A stretch of DNA of 38,745 bases from Pseudomonas sp. UBA2684 (GCA_002354655.1 DELY01000011.1:3704-42448), one strand, 5' to 3'. Positions 29,002 through 38,641 are shown, numbered from the stretch's first letter. The notes: generated by a model from the letters alone, not told the origin. Made by a program: numbers and translations.

Positions 29002-29003
29002 GG

Positions 29004-30596
29004 TCAGCTCAGTTTGCGCGGGTGGGCGAAGGTGATGCGAAAGCAACTGCCGCCGCCTTCGCGAGGTTTGTAGTCAAGTCGAGCCTGGTTGCTTTCGCAC
29101 AGTTCGCGGGAAATATACAGGCCCAGGCCGGTGCCTTTGTTTTCGGTGGTGTAGAACGGCTCAAAGATGTGCTGCAGTTGTTCGGGCGGTACGCCGGGGC
29201 CGTCGTCGAGTATTTCCAGCACCGGCAGGTCGCTGTCCTGGTCGCGGAACAGCCGCAGCCAGACCTGACCTTGTTTGTGCTTTTGCGCGCTGTAGCGCAG
29301 GCCGTTTTGCACCAGATTGGTCAGCACCTGGGTCAATTGATGGGGGTCCATGCGCGTTTGAATGGTGCCGCCCAAGGTTTCCAGGTGGAGTATCTGCCCG
29401 ACTGGTGCCGAGCTGCGAAATTCGCTGGCAAAGCGGTGCAGCCAATATTTCAGGTCGAGCAGTTGTGGTTCGGCCTGGCGCCGTCGCGACAGTTGCAGGA
29501 CGTTTTCGATGACCAGGTTCATCCGCCGCGAATGGTCCTGGATGATCTGCGCCAGGCGCTGATCCGGGCCTTGCAGGTCTTCCGATTCTTGCAGCAGTTG
29601 CGCGGCATGGCTGATCGCGCCGAGCGGGTTGCGGATTTCATGCGCGATGCCGGCGGTGAGGCGGCCGAGCGAGGCAAGTTTGAGCTGCTGAGCCTGCTGG
29701 GCAATCTGTGAAATATCGTCAAGAAATACCAGGTTGTGCCGTTGTTCGCCGCGTTGCAGGGGAATGAAGCTCGGTTGCAGCACTGGGCCGTCGGGGAAGG
29801 CTTGCAGGCTGGCCGGGCGCAGGGTCGGGTTGTGCAGCCACTGTTGCAGGCGTTTGACCAGCTCCGGGCAGTGCGGGTCAAGAATCTTGCCGGCCAGCGC
29901 GTCACGGCCTAGCAGGTTGAGTGCGCCATGGTTGGCCAGCAACACGCGATGCTGGGCGTCGAGCACCAGGATGCCGGTGCGCATCCGTTGCAGGATCAAG
30001 GCGTTCAGCGCTTCCAGGTTGGCCACATCGGCGGCGCGTTGTTCGGCGAGGGTTTCACTGACTTGCAGGCGCCGCGTCACCCCTTGCACGAAGAGCGCGG
30101 CGGCAAAGCACAGCGCGCCGAGGGCGCCGGCTTGTACGTACTGTGCCGCCGCCGCGGGGCGAGCAAGGCTCAGGTAGAAGGTCAGGTAAATCAGGCCGAT
30201 GGCGCCGACCGCGGCGATCAGCAGACCAATCCGGCCACGCAACAGGATATTGGCGATCGCGACGGCGACGATCAGCAGGTTGCCGATGCCGCTGGGCGTG
30301 CCGCCGGCGGCGTAGAACAGGCCGGATAGCAAAATCACATCGACCAGCGCCAGGCTGAATATTTGAATCAGGCTGCGGGGACGTTGGACGACCACGGCCA
30401 CCAGGATATTCAGAATCAGGTAAAACCAGCTGCCGTTACGAAACAGGTCGGGGCTGGCCAGCTCCAGCAGTTGCGTGTGCAGGTCGCTGGATATCAGCAG
30501 CACCAAGGCCAGACCAATGGTCAGGCGATACAGATGGTAGAGCCGCAGGACTCGTCGGCCCTGCGTACCGCTAAGCGCGAGCGCTTCAGTGCTCAC
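29004..30596 (-). CDS. pilS: Type IV pilus sensor histidine kinase PilS
   Basis: A 530-residue inner-membrane kinase. About six membrane helices cover residues 20-175, followed by a cytoplasmic PAS-like region (about 190-300) and the HisKA/HATPase core. The phosphorylated His319 lies in GIAHEIRNPLGAISHAAQLLQ, and the N (LVQNGLRYSA), G1 (DDGPGVP) and G2 (GTGLGLYISRELC) boxes are intact. GTG 30596 gives exactly the 530 residues and His319 I recall for P. aeruginosa. In PAO1 PilS senses major pilin in the membrane. Its start overlaps the upstream PP0621-family gene by 11 nt. Confidence 0.94.
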   Translation of the reverse strand: MSTEALALSGTQGRRVLRLYHLYRLTIGLALVLLISSDLHTQLLELASPDLFRNGSWFYLILNILVAVVVQRPRSLIQIFSLALVDVILLSGLFYAAGGTPSGIGNLLIVAVAIANILLRGRIGLLIAAVGAIGLIYLTFYLSLARPAAAAQYVQAGALGALCFAAALFVQGVTRRLQVSETLAEQRAADVANLEALNALILQRMRTGILVLDAQHRVLLANHGALNLLGRDALAGKILDPHCPELVKRLQQWLHNPTLRPASLQAFPDGPVLQPSFIPLQRGEQRHNLVFLDDISQIAQQAQQLKLASLGRLTAGIAHEIRNPLGAISHAAQLLQESEDLQGPDQRLAQIIQDHSRRMNLVIENVLQLSRRRQAEPQLLDLKYWLHRFASEFRSSAPVGQILHLETLGGTIQTRMDPHQLTQVLTNLVQNGLRYSAQKHKQGQVWLRLFRDQDSDLPVLEILDDGPGVPPEQLQHIFEPFYTTENKGTGLGLYISRELCESNQARLDYKPREGGGSCFRITFAHPRKLS

Positions 30597-30822
30597 CGGA
30601 ATGACGGCCTTGTTCAAGGTGGGCCTGGCTGCAATACCAGCGTTCATCCTGGGTCAGGGCATGTGCGCGGGGCACATGCACGCCGCAATGCGCGCACCGC
30701 ACCATCGGCGTAGGATTTTCGGGGGTGTCCTTGGGGCGGCGTGCCGGGCGGGTAAAGCGGCGCCAGAGCCAGAAGGCGGCGACGATAACGGCGATCCAGA
30801 ACAGCAGGCGGAGCAGGCCCAT
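30586..30822 (-). CDS. PP0621-family small membrane protein with zinc-ribbon-like tail
   Basis: A 78-residue protein with one N-terminal membrane segment (residues about 3-20) and a basic linker. The C-terminal cysteine motif (Cys43-x2-Cys46 ... Cys64-x3-His68, in RCAHCG and WYCSQAH) could hold one zinc ion. It matches the family I recall as PP0621, named after a P. putida gene next to bamD. It overlaps the start of pilS by 11 nt, so it is first in the pilS-pilR unit. Function unknown; the overlap hints at a link to PilS signalling but does not prove it. Confidence 0.82.
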   Translation of the reverse strand: MGLLRLLFWIAVIVAAFWLWRRFTRPARRPKDTPENPTPMVRCAHCGVHVPRAHALTQDERWYCSQAHLEQGRHSGEH

Positions 30823-30997
30823 AACGTTCTCTTCTTTTATAAAGCTGGCAGTTTATCCAAGGACGCCGCCCCAGCACAGCCGCTAAACCGTGTGCTGTGC
30901 GTTGTTTCCGTGAGGGGCGATGCGGGAGAATGGCGGATAGACCGCGATGCAGTCGATAGACCGCGTCGCAAATGGGATTTCTTTGGTGGAGGCGGCC

Positions 30998-32629
30998 ATG
31001 AGCCAAACCCTGCGGGTCGTGATGGCCCAGTTGAATTTGCGCGTTGGCGATGTGCACGGCAACGTCGAGCGGCTCATTGAGGCGGCATGCAGTGCCCGCG
31101 ATCAGTGGCAGGCGGACGTTATCGTGTTCCCCGAGCTGGCGCTTTGCGGATATCCGCCCGAGGATTTGCTGCTGCGTTCGAGCATGCAACTGCGTATCGA
31201 GCAGGCACTGCAACGCCTACAGACGGAGGTGCAAGGCATCTACCTGGTGGTTGGCTATCCCTGGCTGGAGGATGAGCTGCGCTATAACGCCTGTGCCTTG
31301 ATTGCCGATGGCCAGCTGTTGGCTCGCTACTACAAGCAAAAACTGCCGAATTACCGGGTGTTCGACGAGAAGCGCTATTTCGTTGCCGGCAGCCAGCCGT
31401 GCGTCGTCGATATCAAGGGCGTGTCGGTGGCGTTGACCATTTGTGAAGACATCTGGTTTGCCGAGCCGATGGCGCAGGCGCGTGAGGCGGGGGCGCAACT
31501 GATGCTCAGCTTGAACGCATCACCGTTCCACCTGGATAAGCAGCGCGAGCGTGAAGAGGTGTTGGCCGAACGCGCGCGCGAAGGGGCGATGCCGATTGTC
31601 TACGTCAACCAGGTGGGCGGTCAGGACGAATTGGTGTTCGACGGTGGCAGTTGCGTGGTCGATGCCAGCGGTCAGGTCAGCCAGCGTATGGCGGCCTTTA
31701 ATGAGGGCTTGTATCCCGTCGACCTGATTCTCGATGGCGAGCGGGTCAGCCCGCGGCCGGCCAACTGTGTGCCATTGCCGGAGCTGGAGGCCAGCGTGTA
31801 TCAGGCTCTGGTCGTGGGCGTGCGCGACTATGTGCAAAAAAATGGTTTCAAGGGTGTGCTGCTCGGTCTGTCCGGCGGTATCGATTCGGCGTTGACCTTG
31901 GCGGTGGCGGTCGACGCGCTGGGCGCCGAGCGTGTCGAGGCGGTGATGATGCCGTACCACTACACCGCGCAAATCAGCCTGGAGGACGCCGAGGCCGAAG
32001 CCCATGCCTTGGGTGTGACCTACCGCGTGCTGCCGATTGCGCCGATGGTCGAGGCCTTCATGGGCACGCTGGCGCCAGTGTTCGAGGGTTTATCCCGCGA
32101 TACCACCGAAGAGAACCTGCAGGCCCGTTGCCGTGGCACGTTGCTGATGGCCATCTCCAACAAGAAGGGCTACTTGGTGCTGACCACCGGCAACAAGAGC
32201 GAAATGGCGGTGGGCTACGCCACCCTGTATGGCGACATGGCCGGCGGTTTCGACGTGCTCAAGGATGTGCCGAAGACCCTGGTATTTCGCCTCTGCGAGT
32301 ACCGCAATACCCTGGGCGCGGTGATCCCGCAGCGAGTCATTGATCGTCCGCCATCCGCCGAACTGGCGCCGGATCAGAAGGATGAGGATTCGTTGCCGCC
32401 GTATCCGGTGCTCGATGAGATCCTCAAGCTGTATGTCGAGTACGACCTGTCGGCCAACGCGATCATCGCCGAAGGCTTCGATGAGGACACGGTCAAGCGC
32501 GTGCTGCGGTTGGTCGACCTGAATGAATACAAGCGGCGCCAGGCGGCCGTTGGCGTGCGCGTGACGCAGCGCGGTTTTGGCCGGGACCGGCGTTACCCGA
32601 TCACCTCGGGCTGGCGTCTGGGGGATTGA
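30998..32629 (+). CDS. nadE: Glutamine-dependent NAD+ synthetase NadE
   Basis: Makes NAD+ from deamido-NAD+, ATP and glutamine. The N-terminal nitrilase-type glutaminase domain has the Glu-Lys-Cys triad: Glu46 (FPELALCGYP), Lys113 (YYKQKLPNYR) and Cys149 (LTICEDIWF). The synthetase domain carries the P-loop SGGIDSA at 292-298 and TGNKSEMAVGYATLYGDMAGG. Full length 543 residues. ATG 30998 follows GGTGGAGG. In PAO1 I recall a short ammonia-dependent NadE encoded elsewhere (PA4920), so this two-domain gene at this spot marks a difference from P. aeruginosa. Confidence 0.95.
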   Translation: MSQTLRVVMAQLNLRVGDVHGNVERLIEAACSARDQWQADVIVFPELALCGYPPEDLLLRSSMQLRIEQALQRLQTEVQGIYLVVGYPWLEDELRYNACALIADGQLLARYYKQKLPNYRVFDEKRYFVAGSQPCVVDIKGVSVALTICEDIWFAEPMAQAREAGAQLMLSLNASPFHLDKQREREEVLAERAREGAMPIVYVNQVGGQDELVFDGGSCVVDASGQVSQRMAAFNEGLYPVDLILDGERVSPRPANCVPLPELEASVYQALVVGVRDYVQKNGFKGVLLGLSGGIDSALTLAVAVDALGAERVEAVMMPYHYTAQISLEDAEAEAHALGVTYRVLPIAPMVEAFMGTLAPVFEGLSRDTTEENLQARCRGTLLMAISNKKGYLVLTTGNKSEMAVGYATLYGDMAGGFDVLKDVPKTLVFRLCEYRNTLGAVIPQRVIDRPPSAELAPDQKDEDSLPPYPVLDEILKLYVEYDLSANAIIAEGFDEDTVKRVLRLVDLNEYKRRQAAVGVRVTQRGFGRDRRYPITSGWRLGD

Positions 32630-32724
32630 GGTCGGTTGGCGCTGGGCTTGCGCAGCTCTGCCTGCGTAACGGGAAAGGCGCCATAGAAAGGCTATATACC
32701 CGTTAACGGTTGTACGTCGATTCG

Positions 32725-32796
32725 GTAGGGTGGGTTACGGCGCAACGGACTATGCAGTAGCCGATAGTCCGTGATCATGCACCTAACCCACCCTAC
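32725..32796. repeat. GTAGGGTGGGTTA intergenic repeat, copy 2
   Basis: A perfect 13-bp inverted repeat (32725-32737 and 32784-32796) encloses a second perfect 8-bp inverted repeat (32745-32752 and 32765-32772), so the RNA could fold into a long hairpin. It lies between convergent nadE and bamD. The rest of the 301-bp gap (32630-32930) holds only the bamD terminator. Confidence 0.8.
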
Positions 32797-32867
32797 GCAT
32801 TACCGCGCTCCAGACATTGCCTAGCCGGCCCCGCGTTTCAACACGTAATGGGGACATATCCATAAAA

Positions 32868-32896
32868 AATGCCAGTCAGCGTAACTGACTGGCATT
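32868..32896 (-). terminator. Rho-independent terminator of bamD
   Basis: Perfect 12-bp stem (32868-32879 and 32885-32896, 5-nt loop); in the minus direction it leads into a run of six T. It lies 35 bp beyond the bamD stop codon. Confidence 0.9.
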
Positions 32897-32930
32897 GGGT
32901 CTCAAGCCTGCGTTTTTACACGACGGCGTA

Positions 32931-33947
32931 TCAGTCGAAAATACCGAAAGTCATGTAGCTGAACCAGGAACGGTTGCTGTTGTTGCCTTCCGCTTCACTG
33001 CGCTCTTCGCGCACTTCGTCCTGGTTTTCCGGTTTCAATTCGGCCGGGATTTGCTCTTCGGCTTCTTCGTACTGACGAATCACGTCCTGGCCGGCGCGGG
33101 TTTCGCCCGGTGGCAGCGGGGTGTCGCTTTCGATCAGGCCCAGGGTGGCCTTGCCCAGCCAGGAGCGGGTGTCGGCCTCTTCTTCGCGTGGTACGAATTG
33201 ACCGTCGACCAGGCTCGGGTGCTCCGGGTAGTTGAGCTTGAGGGTTTCCAGGCTGGTGGCTGCCAGCTCGTCCAGGGTCAGGCGCTGGTAAGCCTCGGTC
33301 ATCACCGCCAGGCCGTCGCCGACTGCGGGGGTTTCCTGGAAGTTTTCCACTACGTAACGACCACGGTTGGCGGCGGCGACATAGGCCTGACGGGTCAGGT
33401 AGTAATGCGCCACGTGGATTTCGTAGGCAGCCAGCAGGTTGCGCAGGTAGATCATGCGCTGCTTGGCATCCGCGGCGTAGCGGCTGTTCGGGTAGCGACT
33501 GGTGAGCTGGGCGAACTCGTTGTAGGAGTCGCGGGCGGCGCCTGGGTCCCGCTTGGTCATGTCCAGCGGCAGGAAGCGCGCCAGCAGGCCACGGTCCTGG
33601 TCGAAAGAGGCCAGGCCTTTCAGGTAATAGGCGTAATCGACGTTCGGGTGCTGCGGGTGCAGGCGGATGAAGCGCTCGGCGGCGGAGCGCGCGGCTTCCG
33701 GCTCGACGTTCTTGTAGTAGGCGTAGATCAGCTCCAGCTGCGCCTGCTCGGCGTAGCGGCCGAACGGATAGCGCGACTCCAGGGCCTTGAGCTTGGTCAC
33801 GGCGCTGGTATAGCTCTTGTTGTCCAGATCGTCCTGAGCCTGCTGGTACAGCTCGGTCTCGCTCAGGTTTTCGTCGAGCACGTCGTTGGACGAGCAGGCG
33901 GCGGTGAGGGCGAGGATGGCGATCAGCAGCAGGTGTTTCACTTGCAT
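32931..33947 (-). CDS. bamD: Outer-membrane assembly lipoprotein BamD
   Basis: A 338-residue lipoprotein of the BAM complex that inserts beta-barrel proteins into the outer membrane. The signal peptide ends in the lipobox LTAAC with Cys18 as lipidation site; the residues after it are SSN, consistent with outer-membrane sorting. Five TPR-like repeats follow ([30 protein letters not shown] and onward). The roughly 90-residue Pro/Glu-rich C-terminal extension is typical of Pseudomonas BamD (formerly ComL). It is divergent from rluD. Confidence 0.95.
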   Translation of the reverse strand: MQVKHLLLIAILALTAACSSNDVLDENLSETELYQQAQDDLDNKSYTSAVTKLKALESRYPFGRYAEQAQLELIYAYYKNVEPEAARSAAERFIRLHPQHPNVDYAYYLKGLASFDQDRGLLARFLPLDMTKRDPGAARDSYNEFAQLTSRYPNSRYAADAKQRMIYLRNLLAAYEIHVAHYYLTRQAYVAAANRGRYVVENFQETPAVGDGLAVMTEAYQRLTLDELAATSLETLKLNYPEHPSLVDGQFVPREEEADTRSWLGKATLGLIESDTPLPPGETRAGQDVIRQYEEAEEQIPAELKPENQDEVREERSEAEGNNSNRSWFSYMTFGIFD

Positions 33948-34094
33948 GGCGGCTTGCGTCCCTGTGACGGCGGCTGTCTTGAGCTAAGCCGTCCTGTTAT
34001 GATGAGCGCCCCCGGTACCCCTGGGGCAAAGACGCCGTATTTAACCACAAGCGTGTAGCTGAAACCAAAGGCTACACCCCCTCTGTTGCCGAGC

Positions 34095-35069
34095 ATGTCC
34101 TCTATTAATAAGCAGACCATAGAACTGAACGCCGAGGTGCCGTCCGATATGGGTGGGCAACGCCTTGACCAAGTCGCCGCCCAACTGTTCGCCGAGCACT
34201 CGCGTTCGCGTCTGTCTGCCTGGATCAAAGAGGGCCTGTTGACCGTCGATGGTGCCGTGCTGCGTCCGCGCGATATTGTGCATGGCGGTGCCGTGCTGGC
34301 ACTGAATGCCGAGCAGGAAGCCCAGGGCGAGTGGATCGCCCAGGACATTGAGCTGGATATCGTCTACGAAGACGAGCACCTGCTAGTGATCAACAAGCCT
34401 GCGGGTTTGGTGGTGCACCCGGCAGCCGGGCACGCCGACGGCACCTTGCTCAATGCCTTGCTGCACCATGTACCGGACATCATCAATGTGCCGCGCGCGG
34501 GTATCGTCCATCGCCTGGACAAGGACACTACCGGGCTGATGGTGGTGGCCAAGACCATCGAGGCGCAGACCCGTCTGGTCGATCAGCTGCAAAAGCGCAC
34601 GGTCAGCCGCATCTATGAATGCATCGTGATCGGCGTGATTACCTCCGGCGGCAAGATCAATGCGCCGATTGGCCGCAGCTCTTCGCAGCGCCAGCGCATG
34701 GCGGTCAGCGACGGTGGCAAACCGGCGGTTAGCCATTATCGGGTGTTGGAGCGTTTTCGCTCGCACACCTATACCCGGGTCAAGCTGGAAACCGGGCGCA
34801 CCCACCAGATTCGCGTGCACATGAGCCATATTGGCTATCCGCTGGTCGGCGACCCGGTCTATGGCGGGCGCTTCCGCATTCCACCGGCGGCTAACCAAAC
34901 CATGGTGCAGAGCTTGAAAGAGTTCCCGCGCCAGGCCCTGCATGCGCGCTTCCTCGAGCTGGATCACCCGATGACCGGCCAGCGCATGAAATGGCAGTCG
35001 CCGTTGCCCGACGACCTGGTCTGGTTGCTGACGCTGCTGCGTCAGGATCGCGAGGCGTTTATCGGGTGA
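34095..35069 (+). CDS. rluD: 23S rRNA pseudouridine synthase RluD
   Basis: Makes pseudouridines at 1911, 1915 and 1917 in helix 69 of 23S rRNA. The 324-residue protein has an N-terminal S4 RNA-binding domain (about 18-80; QRLDQVAAQLFAEHSRSRLSAWIKEG) and a RluA-type catalytic domain with Asp142 in HRLDKDTTGL. LETGRTHQIRVHMSHIG is also characteristic. ATG 34095 is preferred to a TTG three codons upstream. A TATGAT hexamer at 33998-34003 may be its -10. Its stop overlaps the next gene (GTGA). Confidence 0.95.
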   Translation: MSSINKQTIELNAEVPSDMGGQRLDQVAAQLFAEHSRSRLSAWIKEGLLTVDGAVLRPRDIVHGGAVLALNAEQEAQGEWIAQDIELDIVYEDEHLLVINKPAGLVVHPAAGHADGTLLNALLHHVPDIINVPRAGIVHRLDKDTTGLMVVAKTIEAQTRLVDQLQKRTVSRIYECIVIGVITSGGKINAPIGRSSSQRQRMAVSDGGKPAVSHYRVLERFRSHTYTRVKLETGRTHQIRVHMSHIGYPLVGDPVYGGRFRIPPAANQTMVQSLKEFPRQALHARFLELDHPMTGQRMKWQSPLPDDLVWLLTLLRQDREAFIG

Positions 35070-35803
35070 CTAAATGGGCGCACGATTGGCTCACGCCGGA
35101 TTGGCCCGCGCCCGAGTGGGTCAAGGCCTGCGTCACCACTCGAACGGGCGGCATCAGTGGCGCGCCGTTCGACACCTTTAACCTCGGCGAGCATGTCGAG
35201 GACGATGCCGTTGCCGTGGCGAAGAACCGTCAGCGCCTGATCAGCCAACTGGGCTGTCATCCCGCCTGGTTGCGTCAGGTGCATGGCAGCGTGGTTGTCC
35301 ACGCCGATCCGCATGAGGTGGCCGAGGCCGATGCCAGTTGGACGGCCACTGTCGGTGTGGCCTGTGTGGTGATGACCGCCGACTGTCTGCCGGCTTTGTT
35401 CTGCGATCGTGCCGGCAGCCGGGTGGCGGCGGCCCATGCCGGTTGGCGCGGGTTGGCGGGTGGCGTGCTGGAGGCGACCCTGGATGCCCTGGCCGTAGCG
35501 CCGGAGGACGTTCTGGTTTGGCTTGGCCCCGCCATCGGGCCACAGGCTTTCGAGGTTGGCGGCGAAGTGCGTGAAGCGTTTTTGGCGCAGCACCCGCAGG
35601 CGGCCAAGGCCTTCGTGGCGAGCGCCAATGCCGGACGTTTTATGGCCGATATCTACCAACTGGCGCGTATCCGCTTGGCGGCCCGCGGTGTTACCGCGGT
35701 GTATGGCGGCGATTTCTGCAGCCACAGCGATCCGCGTTTCTATTCCTATCGCCGCGCACCGCGCACCGGCCGCTTCGCTTCGTTGATCTGGCTGGCCAAC
35801 TAG
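35066..35803 (+). CDS. pgeF: Purine nucleoside phosphorylase YfiH/PgeF (laccase-domain family)
   Basis: A 245-residue zinc protein of the multi-copper polyphenol oxidase_4 family. E. coli YfiH is known to correct misincorporation in peptidoglycan precursor synthesis, and relatives phosphorolyse or deaminate adenosine. The metal ligands are His73 (QVHGS), Cys107 (TADCLP) and His124 (AAAHAGWRG). The GTG at 35066 overlaps the rluD stop by 4 nt; the nearest ATG is out of frame. The rluD-yfiH-clpB order is conserved (PP_0623-0625 in P. putida, from memory). Confidence 0.92.
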   Translation: MTKWAHDWLTPDWPAPEWVKACVTTRTGGISGAPFDTFNLGEHVEDDAVAVAKNRQRLISQLGCHPAWLRQVHGSVVVHADPHEVAEADASWTATVGVACVVMTADCLPALFCDRAGSRVAAAHAGWRGLAGGVLEATLDALAVAPEDVLVWLGPAIGPQAFEVGGEVREAFLAQHPQAAKAFVASANAGRFMADIYQLARIRLAARGVTAVYGGDFCSHSDPRFYSYRRAPRTGRFASLIWLAN

Positions 35804-35820
35804 GCCGCGTGCTGCAAGCT

Positions 35821-35931
35821 CGTAGGGCGGACACAAGGTTGCGCCATCTCGGGCCTACGCAAGCGTCCCAACAGGCGCTGCGTTTATCCAATCGCTGCCC
35901 CGCACGGTGGGCGGCTAAAGCCCGCCTTACG
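35821..35931. repeat. Repeat-like palindromic sequence before clpB
   Basis: GTAGGGCGGAC at 35822-35832 and the short hairpin GGCGG...CCGCC around 35910-35926 (GTGGGCGGCTAAAGCCCGCC) resemble Pseudomonas intergenic repeats. They are imperfect and boundaries are uncertain. Confidence 0.35.
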
Positions 35932-35948
35932 GTTTGCTCTTGAGCCCA

Positions 35949-35962
35949 CTGATCCAGATCAA
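35949..35962. promoter_or_regulatory. Anr/FNR-type box upstream of clpB
   Basis: CTGATCCAGATCAA matches the Anr/FNR consensus TTGAT-N4-ATCAA in nine of ten fixed positions. It ends 10 bp before the -35 of the clpB heat-shock promoter. Binding is inferred. Confidence 0.5.
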
Positions 35963-35972
35963 GCCCAGGTGG

Positions 35973-36000
35973 CTTGAAACGCTCACAATCGACCTCATCT
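35973..36000 (+). promoter_or_regulatory. Sigma-32 (RpoH) heat-shock promoter of clpB
   Basis: A perfect CTTGAAA -35 (35973-35979), a 13-bp spacer and CCTCATCT as -10 (35993-36000; consensus CCCCATNT, one mismatch). It lies 76 bp before the clpB ATG, as expected for a heat-shock chaperone. Confidence 0.85.
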
Positions 36001-36076
36001 AGTCTTCATCTCGGCAGGCTTTCGTTTGAGGTGTGTCCATCGCGCCGGCCTGCTCTTAAAAAGGAAGGATGACGCA

Positions 36077-38641
36077 ATGCGAATCGACCGTTTAACCAGT
36101 AAGTTGCAACTCGCGCTATCCGACGCCCAATCCCTGGCCGTCGGCCTCGACCATGCCGCCATCGAGCCGCTGCACCTGATGCAGGCGCTGCTCGATCAGC
36201 AGGGCGGTTCGATCAAGCCGCTGCTGATGCAGGTTGGCTTCGACGTCAACAGCCTGCGCCAGGCGTTGACCAAAGAGCTTGATCACCTGGCCAAGATCCA
36301 GAGCCCGACCGGCGATGTGAACCTGTCCCAGGATCTGGCGCGTCTGCTTAATCAGGCCGACCGGTTGTCGCAGCAGAAGGGCGATCAATTTATTTCCAGC
36401 GAGCTGGTGCTGCTCGCCGGCCTGGACGACAACACCAAGCTCGGCAAATTGCTGCTGGGGCAGGGCGTCAGTAAAAAAGCCCTGGAAAACGCCGTAAACA
36501 ACCTGCGCGGCGGCGATGCGGTGAACGACCCGAACATCGAGGAAGCGCGCCAGGCCCTGGACAAGTACACCATCGACCTGACCAAGCGCGCCGAGGAGGG
36601 CAAGCTCGACCCGGTGATTGGCCGTGACGACGAGATCCGTCGCACCATTCAGGTCTTGCAGCGTCGCACCAAGAACAACCCGGTGCTGATCGGCGAGCCC
36701 GGGGTGGGCAAAACCGCGATTGCCGAGGGGTTGGCGCAGCGTATCGTCAACGGCGAAGTGCCGGACGGGCTGCGCGACAAGCGCCTGCTGTCGCTGGACA
36801 TGGGCGCGCTGATCGCCGGCGCCAAGTTCCGTGGCGAATTCGAGGAGCGCCTGAAGGCCGTGCTCAACGAACTGTCCAAGCAGGAAGGACGGATCATCCT
36901 GTTCATCGACGAACTGCACACCATGGTCGGCGCCGGCAAGGCGGAAGGCGCGATGGACGCCGGCAACATGCTCAAACCGTCGCTGGCGCGTGGCGAGTTG
37001 CACTGCGTGGGTGCCACGACTCTGGACGAGTACCGCCAGTACATCGAGAAGGACGCGGCGCTGGAGCGACGTTTCCAGAAGGTGTTGGTCGATGAACCGA
37101 GCGAAGAAGACACCATCGCCATCCTGCGTGGCCTCAAGGAGCGCTATGAGGTGCACCACAAGGTGGCCATCACCGACGGCGCGATCATCGCCGCGGCCAA
37201 GCTGTCGCACCGCTACATTACCGACCGCCAGCTGCCGGACAAGGCCATCGACCTGATCGACGAGGCGGCCAGCCGCATCCGCATGGAAATCGACTCCAAG
37301 CCGGAGGTGCTCGACCGTCTGGAGCGCCGCCTGATTCAGCTCAAGGTCGAAGCTCAGGCGCTGAAGAAAGAAGATGACGAGGCGGCGATCAAGCGCCTGG
37401 CCAAGCTCAACGAAGACATTGCGCGCCTGGAGCGCGAATACGCCGACCTGGAGGAAATCTGGAAATCGGAGAAGGCCGAGGTGCAGGGCTCGGCGCAGAT
37501 CCAGCAGAAAATCGAACAGGCCCGCCAGGAGCTGGAAGCGGCGCGGCGCAAGTCCGACCTACAGCGCATGGCCGAGTTGCAGTACGGCATCATTCCGGAC
37601 CTGGAACGCAGCCTGCAGATGGTCGATCAGCACGGCAAAACCGAAAACCAGTTGCTGCGCAGCAAGGTCACCGAGGAAGAAATTGCCGAGGTGGTGTCAA
37701 AGTGGACCGGTATTCCGGTGAGCAAGATGCTCGAAGGCGAGCGCGACAAACTGCTGAAGATGGAAAGCCTGCTGCACCAGCGGGTGATTGGTCAGAGCGA
37801 GGCGGTGGTCGCCGTGGCCAACGCCGTGCGGCGCTCGCGTGCGGGCTTGTCCGATCCCAATCGACCGAGCGGCTCGTTCCTCTTCCTCGGCCCGACTGGG
37901 GTCGGCAAGACCGAGCTGTGCAAGGCGCTGGCCGAATTCCTCTTCGACACCGAAGAGGCGCTGGTGCGCATCGACATGTCCGAGTTCATGGAGAAGCACT
38001 CGGTGGCGCGGCTGATCGGTGCGCCGCCCGGCTATGTCGGCTATGAAGAGGGCGGTTACCTGACCGAAGCGGTACGCCGCAAGCCGTACTCGGTGATTCT
38101 CCTCGATGAAGTCGAGAAGGCTCATCCGGACGTGTTCAACGTGCTGCTGCAAGTGCTGGAGGACGGTCGGCTGACCGATAGCCATGGGCGTACCGTGGAC
38201 TTCAAGAACACCGTGGTGGTGATGACCTCCAACCTCGGCTCCGCGCAGATCCAGGAGCTGGTCGATGACCGCGAGGCGCAGCGCGCGGCGGTGATGGATG
38301 CGGTGAGCACGCATTTCCGCCCGGAATTCGTCAACCGCATCGATGAGGTGGTGATCTTCGAGCCATTGGCCCGCGAGCAGATTGCCGGTATCGCGCAGAT
38401 TCAGTTGGGGCGCTTGCGTCAGCGCTTGGCCGAACGCGAGCTGAGCCTGGAGTTGAGCGACGAGGCCCTGGATAAGCTGGTGGCCATCGGTTACGACCCG
38501 GTATACGGCGCGCGGCCGTTGAAGCGGGCTATCCAGCGCTGGATCGAGAACCCGCTGGCGCAGCAGATCCTGGCGGGCACCTTCACGCCTGGCAGTAGCG
38601 TAACCGGCACGGTGGTGGGCGAGGAGATCGTCTTCAACTGA
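36077..38641 (+). CDS. clpB: Protein disaggregase ClpB
   Basis: An 854-residue Hsp100 AAA+ chaperone that, with DnaK, pulls proteins out of aggregates. The Clp N domain (about 1-145) is followed by AAA-1 with Walker A GEPGVGKT at 206-213, the coiled-coil M domain (about 410-525; [21 protein letters not shown]), and AAA-2 with Walker A GPTGVGKT at 605-612. The pore motif [12 protein letters not shown] and the C-terminal D2-small domain are intact. The ATG at 36077 follows AAGGAAGGA. A sigma-32-type promoter precedes it and a stem-loop terminator follows. Confidence 0.98.
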   Translation: MRIDRLTSKLQLALSDAQSLAVGLDHAAIEPLHLMQALLDQQGGSIKPLLMQVGFDVNSLRQALTKELDHLAKIQSPTGDVNLSQDLARLLNQADRLSQQKGDQFISSELVLLAGLDDNTKLGKLLLGQGVSKKALENAVNNLRGGDAVNDPNIEEARQALDKYTIDLTKRAEEGKLDPVIGRDDEIRRTIQVLQRRTKNNPVLIGEPGVGKTAIAEGLAQRIVNGEVPDGLRDKRLLSLDMGALIAGAKFRGEFEERLKAVLNELSKQEGRIILFIDELHTMVGAGKAEGAMDAGNMLKPSLARGELHCVGATTLDEYRQYIEKDAALERRFQKVLVDEPSEEDTIAILRGLKERYEVHHKVAITDGAIIAAAKLSHRYITDRQLPDKAIDLIDEAASRIRMEIDSKPEVLDRLERRLIQLKVEAQALKKEDDEAAIKRLAKLNEDIARLEREYADLEEIWKSEKAEVQGSAQIQQKIEQARQELEAARRKSDLQRMAELQYGIIPDLERSLQMVDQHGKTENQLLRSKVTEEEIAEVVSKWTGIPVSKMLEGERDKLLKMESLLHQRVIGQSEAVVAVANAVRRSRAGLSDPNRPSGSFLFLGPTGVGKTELCKALAEFLFDTEEALVRIDMSEFMEKHSVARLIGAPPGYVGYEEGGYLTEAVRRKPYSVILLDEVEKAHPDVFNVLLQVLEDGRLTDSHGRTVDFKNTVVVMTSNLGSAQIQELVDDREAQRAAVMDAVSTHFRPEFVNRIDEVVIFEPLAREQIAGIAQIQLGRLRQRLAERELSLELSDEALDKLVAIGYDPVYGARPLKRAIQRWIENPLAQQILAGTFTPGSSVTGTVVGEEIVFN

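Noticed and set aside
27799-29073. 424-codon plus-strand frame opposite pilR
   Set aside because: Shadow of pilR, which carries all receiver, AAA+ and HTH motifs on the other strand.
36116-37210. 364-codon minus-strand frame opposite clpB
   Set aside because: Antisense shadow of the intact ClpB reading frame.
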